Of a stretch of 64,000 nucleotides of DNA, positions 56,802 through 64,000 are shown one piece after another. The stretch lies in NCBI RefSeq assembly GCF_029338235.1, contig NZ_CP119785.1, positions 1,922,001 to 1,986,000 on the forward strand. The letters are read 5' to 3'. This DNA is from Haloarcula rara (GTDB taxonomy: Archaea > Halobacteriota > Halobacteria > Halobacteriales > Haloarculaceae). The notes beneath the pieces were generated by a model. That model was not told where the DNA came from. It searched no databases and saw nothing but the letters and a program-made list of their open reading frames with translations. Position 1 is the first letter of the stretch; each line of letters begins with the position of its first letter. A program made the position numbers and the translations under genes.

Positions 56802-58187
56802 TCAGAACGGGCCGCCGCCCATCCCGCCCATGCCGCCGCCCTCGCCCTGTTGCATCTGTTTCATCATCCGCTCCATGTCGCCGTCGCCCATCCCCTGGAA
56901 CTGTTTTAACATCTGGGACATCTGCTTGTGCTGTTCGAGCAGTTCACGCACGCGCTCTTCGGGCTTGCCCGAGCCGGCACAGATGCGCTCGGTGCGGGAC
57001 TGGCCGATGATGCGCGGATTTTCGAGTTCCTCTTCGGTCATCGAGTCCATGATGACGTCGAAATCACGCATTCGCTCCTGGGTGACGTCCATCGCGTCGT
57101 CGGGGAGCTGGTCCATCAGCCCGCCGCCCATCCCCGGAATCATGTCCATCACCTGGTCGAGCGGCCCCATGTTGTTCATCGTCTCCATCTGCTTGCGCAT
57201 GTCCTTCAGGGTGAACGAGCCCTCCAGCATCTGCTCGGGGTCCCAGTCCTCCTCCTCGTCGCCGGTCTCCTGCATCGCCCGCTCGACGCGCTCGGTCAGC
57301 TGTTTCAGGTCGCCCATCCCGAGCAGCCGGGAGATAAAGCCAGAGGGCTCGAAGCGCTCGATGTCCTTGACCGTCTCACCGGAGCCCAGGAAGGCGATGG
57401 TCGAGTCGGTCTCGTCGACGGCGGCGAGTGCGCCCCCACCTTTCGCCGTCCCGTCCAGTTTGGTGATGACGACGCCGTCGATACCGATGGCCTCCTGAAA
57501 GTCCGCGGCCTGGCTCTTGGCGCTCTGGCCCATCGCGGCGTCGAGTACGAGGAGGTTGCGGTCCGGTTTGACCTCCTCCTCGATGCGTTCGATCTGCTCG
57601 ATGAGCTCCTCGTTTAACCCGTCGCGACCCGCCGTGTCCACGATGCGGACGTCGGCTTCCTCGGTCGCCTCGAGCCCGTCGCGGGCGATTTCGACGGGGT
57701 CGTCCTCGTCGGGGTCACCGTAGAAGTCGACCTCGGCCCGGTCGGCCATCTCCTTTGACTGGTCGTAGGCGCCGGGCCGGTCGGTGTCGGTCTGGATGAT
57801 GGCCGGTCTGAGTCCTTTCGTCGAGAACCACCACGCCATCTTGGCGGCGGTGGTGGTCTTCCCCGACCCGTAGAGGCCGGCGAGCATGATGGTCTGTTCT
57901 TCGAGCGGGAGTTCTGTGGACTCCCCGACCATATCGACCAGTTCCTCGTAGACGATGCGAAGCACCCAGTCCCGCGGCGTCGTGCCCGCCGGTGGCTCCT
58001 CCTCCAGGGCGCGGGTCTTGATGTTGTCCGACAGCTCCTGGACCAGCGCCACGTCGACGTCCGCCTGCAACAGCGACCGCTGAATCTCCTTGACGATGTC
58101 CTCGATGTCCTCTTCGGAGATGCGGGACTTCCCCCTGAGGTTGTCCAGCGTTCCCCGGAGAGAACTTCCGAGATTGTCGAGTACCAT
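56802..58187 (-). CDS. srp54: Signal recognition particle protein SRP54 (Ffh)
   Basis: A 461-residue GTPase that binds signal sequences and 7S RNA. N domain: [21 protein letters not shown] domain: [20 protein letters not shown] (G1), [18 protein letters not shown] (G2), [16 protein letters not shown] (G3), [16 protein letters not shown] (G4), [31 protein letters not shown] domain: Met-rich helices to [14 protein letters not shown]. The ATG at 58185-58187 removes four residues from a longer frame. With ftsY at 31948-33291 the window holds both SRP GTPases. A GC-rich palindromic region lies upstream. Confidence 0.96.
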   Translation of the reverse strand: MVLDNLGSSLRGTLDNLRGKSRISEEDIEDIVKEIQRSLLQADVDVALVQELSDNIKTRALEEEPPAGTTPRDWVLRIVYEELVDMVGESTELPLEEQTIMLAGLYGSGKTTTAAKMAWWFSTKGLRPAIIQTDTDRPGAYDQSKEMADRAEVDFYGDPDEDDPVEIARDGLEATEEADVRIVDTAGRDGLNEELIEQIERIEEEVKPDRNLLVLDAAMGQSAKSQAADFQEAIGIDGVVITKLDGTAKGGGALAAVDETDSTIAFLGSGETVKDIERFEPSGFISRLLGMGDLKQLTERVERAMQETGDEEEDWDPEQMLEGSFTLKDMRKQMETMNNMGPLDQVMDMIPGMGGGLMDQLPDDAMDVTQERMRDFDVIMDSMTEEELENPRIIGQSRTERICAGSGKPEERVRELLEQHKQMSQMLKQFQGMGDGDMERMMKQMQQGEGGGMGGMGGGPF

Positions 58188-58632
58188 TGTTGGCCCCACC
58201 TACAGCACCGCGCGGGTAAAACACTGCGGTCCCACCTTTTTTCTTCGTCGGGTGTCCGCAGCGCCGCCATCGGCGGCGCTGCGGGCACCCTCCTCGAAAA
58301 ACGTGGGCGAAAAAGGCCGGAATCGCGGCTGAGCCGCGATTCCGGGGAAACCGCGCCGGAGGCGCGGTATGCTCTTCGTCCCGGCAGGCCTGCCCTTCCC
58401 CGCGACCTTTTTCATCGTCGCCCTTCCTCGCTCACTCAGTTCGCTGCGGGAGGGCTCCTCGAAAAACGTCGATGAAAAAGGCCGAATCCTCGCTGTGCTC
58501 GGATTCGGTGAACCGGCTCGCTCCGCTCGCCGGACACTCCCTCGGCAGACCTGCCCTTCCCCGGGTCGCGGCCCGGAGGCCGCTCCCGGCCAATGCGGCA
58601 GCTACCGCCTGTCTCTCCGTTCGCAGCGCCGC
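58188..58632. repeat. Palindromic array between srp54 and the catalase gene
   Basis: 445 bases with no protein gene. A 41-base near-perfect hairpin (58250-58290, core CCGCAGCGCCGCC-ATC-GGCGGCGCTGCGG), CCGGAATCGCGGC-TGA-GCCGCGATTCCGG (58317-58345) and ACCGCGCC-GGA-GGCGCGGT (58350-58368) all have exactly three-base loops. Two units start CCTCGAAAAACGT and end CTGCCCTTCCCCG (58292-58402 and 58458-58564); they share their ends but carry different palindromes inside. CCTTTTTCATCG (58407-58418) can also pair with CGATGAAAAAGG (58471-58482). The srp54 promoter lies at the left edge. Confidence 0.75.
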
Positions 58633-59446
58633 TCAGTTAACCTCGTTGTACATCTCGTCTATCATCTCGTCTAAGTCCGGTTTACCGCCGCCGGGCTGCT
58701 GGGGCGAGTTGCTGAACTCCCCCCTTGCCGTCCGGGGCGTCGCCCTGGGTCCAGGGCTGCTCGGGGTCCTCGCGCTCCTCGTGGGCAGTGGACATGAACG
58801 TGTAGTTGAACTCCTGGTTCTCCTTGTCCTGGTCGAAGCTGTTGGGGACAGGGCGGTGCTCGCCTAGCGCGTCGAGGGCGGCGTGCCACTGGTTCTGGTG
58901 CATCGTGTCCCGCGCGATGAGGTATTCGAGCATATCCTTCATGCCGGGGTCGTCGGTGAACTCGTAGAGCCGCGTCGCGAGCAGCCGACCCGTTGACTCG
59001 GCCATGATGTTGGCGTACATGTCGGCGGCGAGGTTGCCGGAGGCGACCACGTAGTTGCCGGTGAAGGGCACGCCGTTGCTGTCGACCGGCATCGCGTGCA
59101 GCCCCGAGGAGAGCGCCTGGCGGGGCTGGCCCGACCGCATCATCTCGTCGATGACGGCGTCCTCCCGGGCGGCCTCGCGGGCCTCGTCGGACGCCCCTTC
59201 CAGGTTTTTCGAGACCGCGGTCGCGAGCATCTCGATGTGACCCAGCTCTTCGGTGGCGGTCTCCATCAGGAACTGGCGCATCTCCGCTTTCTCGGCGGGG
59301 ACGGCGAAGGCCTGGAACATATACTGGAGGGCGACGCGCATCTCCCCTTCGGCCCCGCCGATGGCCTGCTGGAGCATCTTCGCGAACTGCGGGTCCGGCT
59401 CCGCTACCTCGACCTCGTACTGGAGTTCGTCGTCGTGATGGAACAC
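58633..59446 (-). CDS. Manganese catalase with frameshifted C-terminus
   Basis: A di-manganese catalase that breaks down hydrogen peroxide. The intact frame 58682-59446 encodes 254 residues with DDELQYEVEVAEPDPQFAKML, QQAIGGAEGEMRVALQYMFQ, EELGHIEMLATAVSK, GNYVVASGNLAADMYANIMAESTGRLL and RDTMHQNQWHAAL, which hold the Glu/His metal ligands. After GDAPDGKG the frame turns into a basic GVQQLAPAARRR and stops. Removing one G from the run of six (58719-58724) restores an acidic tail (GEFSNSPQQPGGGKPDLDEM to NEVN) that ends at 58633-58635. The metal core is unaffected either way. It is a sequencing error, a recent mutation, or homopolymer phase variation. Confidence 0.88.
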
Positions 59447-59533
59447 GTATCAACTCACGGAAAGAAACTGAAAAAGCGAGTTGCCTGCAGTTGCCGGCGC
59501 CACCGGGACAGGCTGTTCACGACCCGTGGTGGG

Positions 59534-60154
59534 CTATTCGGGCACTTTCGCGACGGTCGTAATCGCTCGCGGGCTACCGGGCATCGACTGCTGGATGTGG
59601 TGTTCGAACTCCTCGAAGCCGGCCTCGCGGAACATCCGGTCGGCTTCGTCCTCGTCGTAGAACAGCATGATGGCGTCGGCTACCTTCTGGAAGACGCTGG
59701 AGTTGGGGTAGTCGGGACCGACGATGAGCACCTTGCCGCCGGGTTTCGTGATGCGGCGGGCCTCTTCGAGGGCGTCGACGGGGTTGGGCCAGTACTCGAT
59801 GGAGCCCGAGGACCAGACGTGGTCGAAGCTGTCGTCCTTGAACGGGAGCCGCTCGGCGTCGCCCATGTGATACTGGACCCGTCCGAATTTGCCGAACTTC
59901 TCAAATGCCCTCGAGAGCTGGTGGGGGCTCTGGTCGAGCCCGTAGATGGTGTCGACGTGCTCGAGCAGCCCTTCGGTGGCGAAACCAGTCCCACAGCCGA
60001 CGTCGAGCACGCGGTCGTCCGGGTCGAGCTCCAGCAGCTCGATGGCCTCGTCGCGCATCTCTTCGTTCCAGACGAGCGGATTGATCTCGTCGTACACCTT
60101 CGAGAGGTACTTGTAGAACGTCCGCGCCCGGGCTTTGTTCTCGAGGACTCCCAT
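59534..60154 (-). CDS. UbiE/COQ5-like methyltransferase
   Basis: A 206-residue class I SAM methyltransferase. Seen: DDRVLDVGCGTGFATEGLLEHV (motif I), YGLDQSPHQLSRAF, GDAERLPFKDDSFDHVWSSGSIEYWPNP and ITKPGGKVLIVGPDYPNSSVFQ. It resembles the quinone-ring (MPBQ/demethylmenaquinone) type; the haloarchaeal quinone methylation step is a plausible role. The start at ATG 60152-60154 (MGVLENKARARTFYKYLS) is the family N-terminus, and a GAATTATG box (other strand) lies at leaderless distance; an ATG at 60181 would add nine residues. Confidence 0.85.
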   Translation of the reverse strand: MGVLENKARARTFYKYLSKVYDEINPLVWNEEMRDEAIELLELDPDDRVLDVGCGTGFATEGLLEHVDTIYGLDQSPHQLSRAFEKFGKFGRVQYHMGDAERLPFKDDSFDHVWSSGSIEYWPNPVDALEEARRITKPGGKVLIVGPDYPNSSVFQKVADAIMLFYDEDEADRMFREAGFEEFEHHIQQSMPGSPRAITTVAKVPE

Positions 60155-60291
60155 TGGTGGTTCTTGGGGCTTACTGGACATAATTCCCCGGATTCTCACC
60201 CGAGTCGGGTCCCCGGCGACATGGCTTCTGATACCGCGAAAACTTCGCAACTACCAAATAGCCGCTGGAGTAAGGTTCGGACGATTAGAGA

Positions 60292-60624
60292 ATGCCACGG
60301 CCAGAAGTTCTAGACCGGATAAAGGAGGCCGAGCAGGAGGCCGACGATATCGTCGCCGAGGCCGAGGAGGACCGCGAGGAGACCATCGCGGCGGCTCGCG
60401 AAGAGGCCGACGAGATTCGCGAACAGGCCCGCGAGGACGCCGAGGCGGCGGCCCAGGAGCGCCTCGAGGACGCTCGCGAGGAGATAGAGGCCGAGCGCGA
60501 GGAGCTCATCGAGGAGGGCGAGTCGGCCCGCGAGGAGCTCGAACAGCAGGCCGAAGGGCGCGAAACCGAGGTGGTCGACTACGTGACAGACCTCTTCGAG
60601 GAGGCGGTACATGCTCAGACCTGA
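60292..60624 (+). CDS. atpH: A-type ATP synthase subunit H
   Basis: A 110-residue, highly charged coiled-coil stalk subunit (VLDRIKEAEQEADDIVAEAE and continuing Ala/Glu/Arg heptads to RETEVVDYVTDLFEEAVHAQ). It pairs with subunit E as the peripheral stalk of the A1Ao ATP synthase. First gene of the operon H-I-K-E-C; its 3' end overlaps atpI by 14 bases. The ATG at 60292 is preceded by an AT-rich sequence (CTACCAAATAG, 60251-60261) about 30-35 bases upstream as a promoter candidate. Confidence 0.92.
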   Translation: MPRPEVLDRIKEAEQEADDIVAEAEEDREETIAAAREEADEIREQAREDAEAAAQERLEDAREEIEAEREELIEEGESAREELEQQAEGRETEVVDYVTDLFEEAVHAQT

Positions 60625-62851
60625 GAAGATGTGTCGCGTCTCGGTGACGGGGTCGAAACGCGTCATGGAGTCCGTCGTCGAGTCGGTCCACGACCTCGAC
60701 ATGCTCCACGTCACCGAGTACGACGGGGCCTGGGAGGGCTTCGAGCCGGGCGATCCGGTCGAGGGCGCCGACGAGGCTTCTGACCAGCTCGTCACCGTGC
60801 GCGCACTGGAGTCTATCCTCGGCGTCGAGGCCGAGGACGCGGGCCCGACGCGACTCGTCACCGACGAGGCCCTCGAGGAGGACCTCGAAGAAGTCCGGAC
60901 GAAGGTCACCGAACTCGACGACCGGCGCGACGACCTGCGTGACGACCTCCGGGACGTCGAAGAGCGGATATCGACCATGGAGCCGTTCGTCCGGCTCGGT
61001 ATCGACCTGGACCTGCTCCGTGGCTACGACACGCTCGCCGTGGCAGTCGGCGAAGGCGACGCAGACGAAATCGACGGGGCCCTCGCGGACAGCGACGTCG
61101 ACACGTACGAGCTGTTCGATGAGGACGGCGTCGTCGCCGTCTTCGCGCGCGCCGACGCCGACGAACTGCAGGACGCGCTGGTCGGGGCGACGTTCTCCGC
61201 GCTCGACGTGCCGAAGGGCGACGGCGACCCGACCGAGTACTTAGAGGAGCTGAACCACCGCAAACAGCAGCTCGAATCGAAGCTCGACACGGTCGAGAAC
61301 GAGCTCGACGAGCTTCGCCTCGACTACGCCGGCTTCCTGCTGGCCGCCGAGGAGAAACTCTCCATCGAGGTCCAGAAGGCTGAGGCGCCGCTGACCTTCG
61401 CGACGACGGAGAACGCCTTCATCGCCGAAGGGTGGATTCCCGACGAGGAGTACGAGCTGTTCGAACAGCAGGTCAGCGCGGACGTCGGCGAGGCCATCGA
61501 CATCGAGAAGCTCGAGGTCGCCGCCTACGACAGCGACGGACACGTCCACTCCCAGGAGGAGGTCGAGGGCGAGGGCGGCCACGACGAGGCGGCCGCCGAC
61601 GAGACGCCGCTGACCGACGAAGAGGACGCCGGCCGCGAGGCCGTCGCGGACGGGGGCCACGCCACGACGGGCAGTGGGCTCGTCACGATGGGCGAATCCA
61701 GCCCGCCGGTCATCCAGGACAACCCCGGCGCGGCCAAACCCTTCGAGGCGCTCGTCGAGGTCGTCAACCGCCCGAAATACGGCGAGTTCGACCCGACGGT
61801 GCTCTTTTTCCTCACCTTCCCCGTGTTCTACGGGTTCATGATCGGTGACCTGGGGTACGGTATCCTGTACTTCCTGGCCGGCTACGGCCTCTACTCGAAG
61901 GCGAGCGGCGACGTGATGAAGAGCCTCGGCGGCGTCGCGATGTGGGCCGGTGGCTTCACCGCGGTCTTTGGCGTGCTGTACGGCGAGTTCTTCGGCCTCC
62001 ACCAGCTCGGTGATATCGTCTGGGGCGGCAGTCCGCCGATCCACAAGGGGCTCCAGCCGGTGTACGGCGAGTACGCGCTGGGCTGGCTGCTCGTTAGCGT
62101 GCTGGCCGGGATGGCCCACCTCGCTGTGGGGTGGACGCTCGGCTTCTTCAAGAACTTAGAGCACGGGCTCTGGGACGCCATCACTGAGAGCGGTTCCTGG
62201 CTCCTGATGCTGTTTGGCTTCTGGACCTGGATCTTCAGCGACTTCCCTGCCGGCAGCAAGCCCGGCTTCATCATCGGGAGCGAGGCCGTCTTCGCGGGTA
62301 ATCCGTTCGGGCTGGGCTTTACCGGCTTCTCGGCGACCGTCGGGATGGCGGCGCTGGCCGTCTTCGTCGTCGGCCTCGTGCTCATCGCGCTCGCGGACTT
62401 CGCCGAGTTCGTCGAGGCCGTCTTCCTGCAGGTATTCGTCAACGGGCTCTCCTACACCCGATTGGCAGCGGTCCTGCTGGCGAAAGCCGGGATGGCCTTT
62501 GTCGTCAACCTGCTGTTCTTCGGCGTCTACGTCGACAGCAAGGGCGGCTGGCACTTCGGAATCGGCGGCATGCCGCCGGTGCCCGAAGGGTCCGAGACGG
62601 TGATGTATCACGGCTACGAGGTCACGAGCATCATGTTCCCGGGCCTGATGCACTCGGGTATCGCCGGCGTCGTCGGCGGGCTGCTCGTGCTCGTGCTCGG
62701 CCATATGCTGGTGCTCATCCTCGGTGTCACGAGCGCCGGCCTGCAGGCCGTGCGTCTCGAGTACGTGGAGTTCTTCGGGAAGTTCTTCGAGGGCGGCGGC
62801 AAGAAGTACAGTCCGTTCGGCTACGAGCGGACCTACACGACAGACGACTGA
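60611..62851 (+). CDS. atpI: A-type ATP synthase subunit I (a)
   Basis: A 746-residue Ao membrane subunit that forms the proton or sodium half-channels. The N-terminal ~330 residues are cytosolic, with coiled-coil arms (LEEDLEEVRTKVTELDDRRDD; HRKQQLESKLDTVENELDEL) and an acidic insert around 300-370. The C-terminal part has about seven helices starting PTVLFFLTFPVFYGFMIGDLGYGI, with VLLAKAGMAFVVNLLFFGVY and HMLVLILGVTSAGLQAVRLEYVEFF containing the channel Arg. The C-terminal segment FFEGGGKKYSPFGYER is typical. Overlaps atpH at its start. Confidence 0.93.
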   Translation: MLRPEKMCRVSVTGSKRVMESVVESVHDLDMLHVTEYDGAWEGFEPGDPVEGADEASDQLVTVRALESILGVEAEDAGPTRLVTDEALEEDLEEVRTKVTELDDRRDDLRDDLRDVEERISTMEPFVRLGIDLDLLRGYDTLAVAVGEGDADEIDGALADSDVDTYELFDEDGVVAVFARADADELQDALVGATFSALDVPKGDGDPTEYLEELNHRKQQLESKLDTVENELDELRLDYAGFLLAAEEKLSIEVQKAEAPLTFATTENAFIAEGWIPDEEYELFEQQVSADVGEAIDIEKLEVAAYDSDGHVHSQEEVEGEGGHDEAAADETPLTDEEDAGREAVADGGHATTGSGLVTMGESSPPVIQDNPGAAKPFEALVEVVNRPKYGEFDPTVLFFLTFPVFYGFMIGDLGYGILYFLAGYGLYSKASGDVMKSLGGVAMWAGGFTAVFGVLYGEFFGLHQLGDIVWGGSPPIHKGLQPVYGEYALGWLLVSVLAGMAHLAVGWTLGFFKNLEHGLWDAITESGSWLLMLFGFWTWIFSDFPAGSKPGFIIGSEAVFAGNPFGLGFTGFSATVGMAALAVFVVGLVLIALADFAEFVEAVFLQVFVNGLSYTRLAAVLLAKAGMAFVVNLLFFGVYVDSKGGWHFGIGGMPPVPEGSETVMYHGYEVTSIMFPGLMHSGIAGVVGGLLVLVLGHMLVLILGVTSAGLQAVRLEYVEFFGKFFEGGGKKYSPFGYERTYTTDD

Positions 62852-62980
62852 CTGCCGCCATATTTCCGGCTATAGAAGCAGCGAAATTATCGACCGATCG
62901 TCGACTGGTACCCACTCACAGACGGTCGTCCAGCCACGCCTAAACCGCCAGAACAGGCTGCTGACGAACCGTTTTGGGAA

Positions 62981-62988
62981 CCTTTATG
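62981..62988 (+). promoter_or_regulatory. Possible internal promoter before atpK
   Basis: CTTTATGA lies about 65 bases before the atpK ATG at 63051, in a 199-base gap after atpI. It would give a transcript for K-E-C with a ~40-base leader, which could raise the level of the c-ring subunit. The rest of the gap shows no repeat or gene. Confidence 0.35.
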
Positions 62989-63050
62989 AACTCCGTGGCG
63001 TCACATACGCCTGTTCGGACACGAGCAACTTCACAGAGGACTTCAACAAC

Positions 63051-63311
63051 ATGATCGAAACCATCGCACCCGTTGTCAACGCTGTACTGCAGGAAGGTAC
63101 TGCTGCTGCGCCAGCTATCCCACCGAGTGCCGCCGCCGCACTCGCTGTCGGTCTCGCTGCGCTCGGCTCGGGCTACGCCGAGCGAGGTATCGGCGCTGCC
63201 GCCGTCGGCGCCGTCGCGGAGGACGACAGTATGTTCGGCCGTGGACTCATCCTGACAGTCCTGCCGGAAACGCTCGTCATTCTCGCGCTGGTCGTCGTCT
63301 TCGTCGTATAA
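63051..63311 (+). CDS. atpK: A-type ATP synthase subunit K (c-ring proteolipid)
   Basis: An 86-residue hairpin membrane protein: IPPSAAAALAVGLAALGSGYAERGIG (helix 1), a polar loop AVAEDDSMFGRG, and LILTVLPETLVILALVVVFVV (helix 2) with the ion-binding Glu in LPETLVIL. Length and single-hairpin form match a c subunit with one site. ATG 63051 starts just after a well-spaced leader; upstream in-frame codons are not conserved-looking. Confidence 0.93.
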   Translation: MIETIAPVVNAVLQEGTAAAPAIPPSAAAALAVGLAALGSGYAERGIGAAAVGAVAEDDSMFGRGLILTVLPETLVILALVVVFVV

Positions 63312-63329
63312 ACATCTCCCTTTTCAACA

Positions 63330-63914
63330 ATGAGCCTTGAAACAGTCGTAGAGGACATCCGAGACGAGGCCCGCGCGCGTGCAGAGGAGATTCGGGCCGA
63401 GGCCGACGAGCGCGCCGACGAGATTATCGCCGACGCCGAGGCCGACGCGGAGGAAATCCGCGAGGAGCGCGAGGCCGAGGTCGAGCGCGAGATTTCCCAG
63501 GAGCGCGAGCAGCGTCTCTCCTCGGCGAAGCTCGAGGCCAAGCAGGCCCGACTGGGCGCCCGCCGGGACGTGCTCGAAGACGTCCACGAGGACGTCGAAC
63601 AGGCCGTCGCCGACCTCGAGGGCGACCGCCGCGAGGAGCTGACCCGCGAGTTGCTCGACGCCGCCGCCGACGAGTTCGACGACGGCGCCGCGCTTCGGGT
63701 CTACGCTCGCGCCGAGGACCAGTCGCTCATCGAGGATATCCTCACTGAATACGACGATGCAACGTTCGCCGGTGAGCAGGAGTGTCTCGGCGGTGTGGTA
63801 GTCGAGAGCGAGGCCTCCCGAGTCCGTGTGAACAACACGTTCGACTCCGTGCTGGAGACCGTCTGGGAGGACAACCTGAAAGCAATCAGCGACCGACTCT
63901 TCGAAGACCAATGA
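63330..63914 (+). CDS. atpE: A-type ATP synthase subunit E
   Basis: A 194-residue peripheral-stalk subunit: N-terminal coiled coil (SLETVVEDIRDEARARAEEI, continuing to ~110) and a C-terminal globular domain (LRVYARAEDQSLIEDIL, FAGEQECLGGVVVESEASRVRVNNTFDSVLETVWE), the standard AtpE pattern. Its stop overlaps the atpC ATG (ATGA, 63911-63914). Confidence 0.95.
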   Translation: MSLETVVEDIRDEARARAEEIRAEADERADEIIADAEADAEEIREEREAEVEREISQEREQRLSSAKLEAKQARLGARRDVLEDVHEDVEQAVADLEGDRREELTRELLDAAADEFDDGAALRVYARAEDQSLIEDILTEYDDATFAGEQECLGGVVVESEASRVRVNNTFDSVLETVWEDNLKAISDRLFEDQ

Positions 63915-64000
63915 GTCTGTACGGAACAGCATCCGGCGGCCGGGCAAGCAACTACGAGTACGTCATCGCTCGGGTCCGCTCCCGTCGCGCTTCGCTGTTC
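63911..64000 (+). CDS. atpC: A-type ATP synthase subunit C, 3' truncated by window edge
   Basis: Only the first 30 codons are present: MSLYGTASGGRASNYEYVIA and RVRSRRASLF. The N-terminus and its place after atpE, with a 4-base overlap, match subunit C (d), the central-stalk adaptor between the c-ring and A1. The A, B, D and F genes should follow outside the window. Confidence 0.88.
   Translation, partial: MSLYGTASGGRASNYEYVIARVRSRRASLF

Overview
The window is a high-GC, gene-dense stretch of a halophilic archaeon, most likely from the Haloarcula-like part of the class. This rests on strongly acidic predicted proteins, TATA-type promoters about 27 bases before start codons (mostly leaderless genes), Tat-type lipoproteins, and archaeal or haloarchaeal gene families: CTP-dependent riboflavin kinase, CDP-archaeol synthase, L39e/L31e/L18ae, aIF6, prefoldin alpha, SRP54/FtsY and the A-type ATP synthase. 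No rRNA, tRNA, CRISPR array, transposase, integrase or phage gene was seen.

Layout. 1-8.5 kb: end of an EamA transporter, riboflavin genes ribK-ribB, two paralogous secreted proteins, a large secreted DUF7282-type protein, ilvE, a DUF502 membrane protein and carS. 8.5-15.2 kb: the porphyrin genes hemC-cobA-hemD (hemD carries an apparent frameshift), pspA, a small secreted protein whose 3' end seeds a 33-bp tandem repeat, a DHH/RecJ-like nuclease and two small genes. 15.2-25.2 kb: a DUF4350/SppA pair, a PitA-type HemQ-ABM fusion, a histidine kinase, a methyltransferase and a SufU/TauE/SufS group. 25.4-33.3 kb: a TPR-DUF424 operon, ThpR, a ZIP transporter and the translation/secretion cluster rpl39e-rpl31e-tif6 ... 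rpl18ae-pfdA-ftsY. 33.4-44.8 kb: a DUF4397 lipoprotein, KDPG aldolase, a cupin, an AEC transporter, two divergent secreted/membrane proteins, an ETF pair, and a solute-binding lipoprotein followed by a transducer-like protein without a signalling tip. 45.2-54.9 kb: GGPP synthase, a UPF0200-UPF0201-HAD operon, an SNase-lamin-tail lipoprotein, a CBS-MaoC fusion, a nucleoside-recognition protein, split MgtE halves and SurE. 54.9-64 kb: a hemerythrin-adenylate-forming-enzyme fusion, SRP54, a manganese catalase with a frameshifted C-terminus, a methyltransferase, and the start of the A-type ATP synthase operon (H-I-K-E-C).

The most unusual content is non-coding. Three intergenic regions (44846-45145, 46149-46603, 53564-53935) hold copies of one element that folds as a four-helix cloverleaf. 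Its outer and central helices are conserved in sequence. Its left and right arm helices differ completely between copies but are perfectly self-complementary in each, which is strong evidence of selection or copying at the level of structure. These copies and other gaps carry small perfect hairpins with exactly three-base loops. A second family of hairpins with covarying arms sits at gene 3' ends (8461, 21889, 39173). Several tandem repeats start from the last codons of a gene.

No calculations or database searches were possible. Functional calls rest on recognised motifs and family memory, and start codons on promoter spacing.
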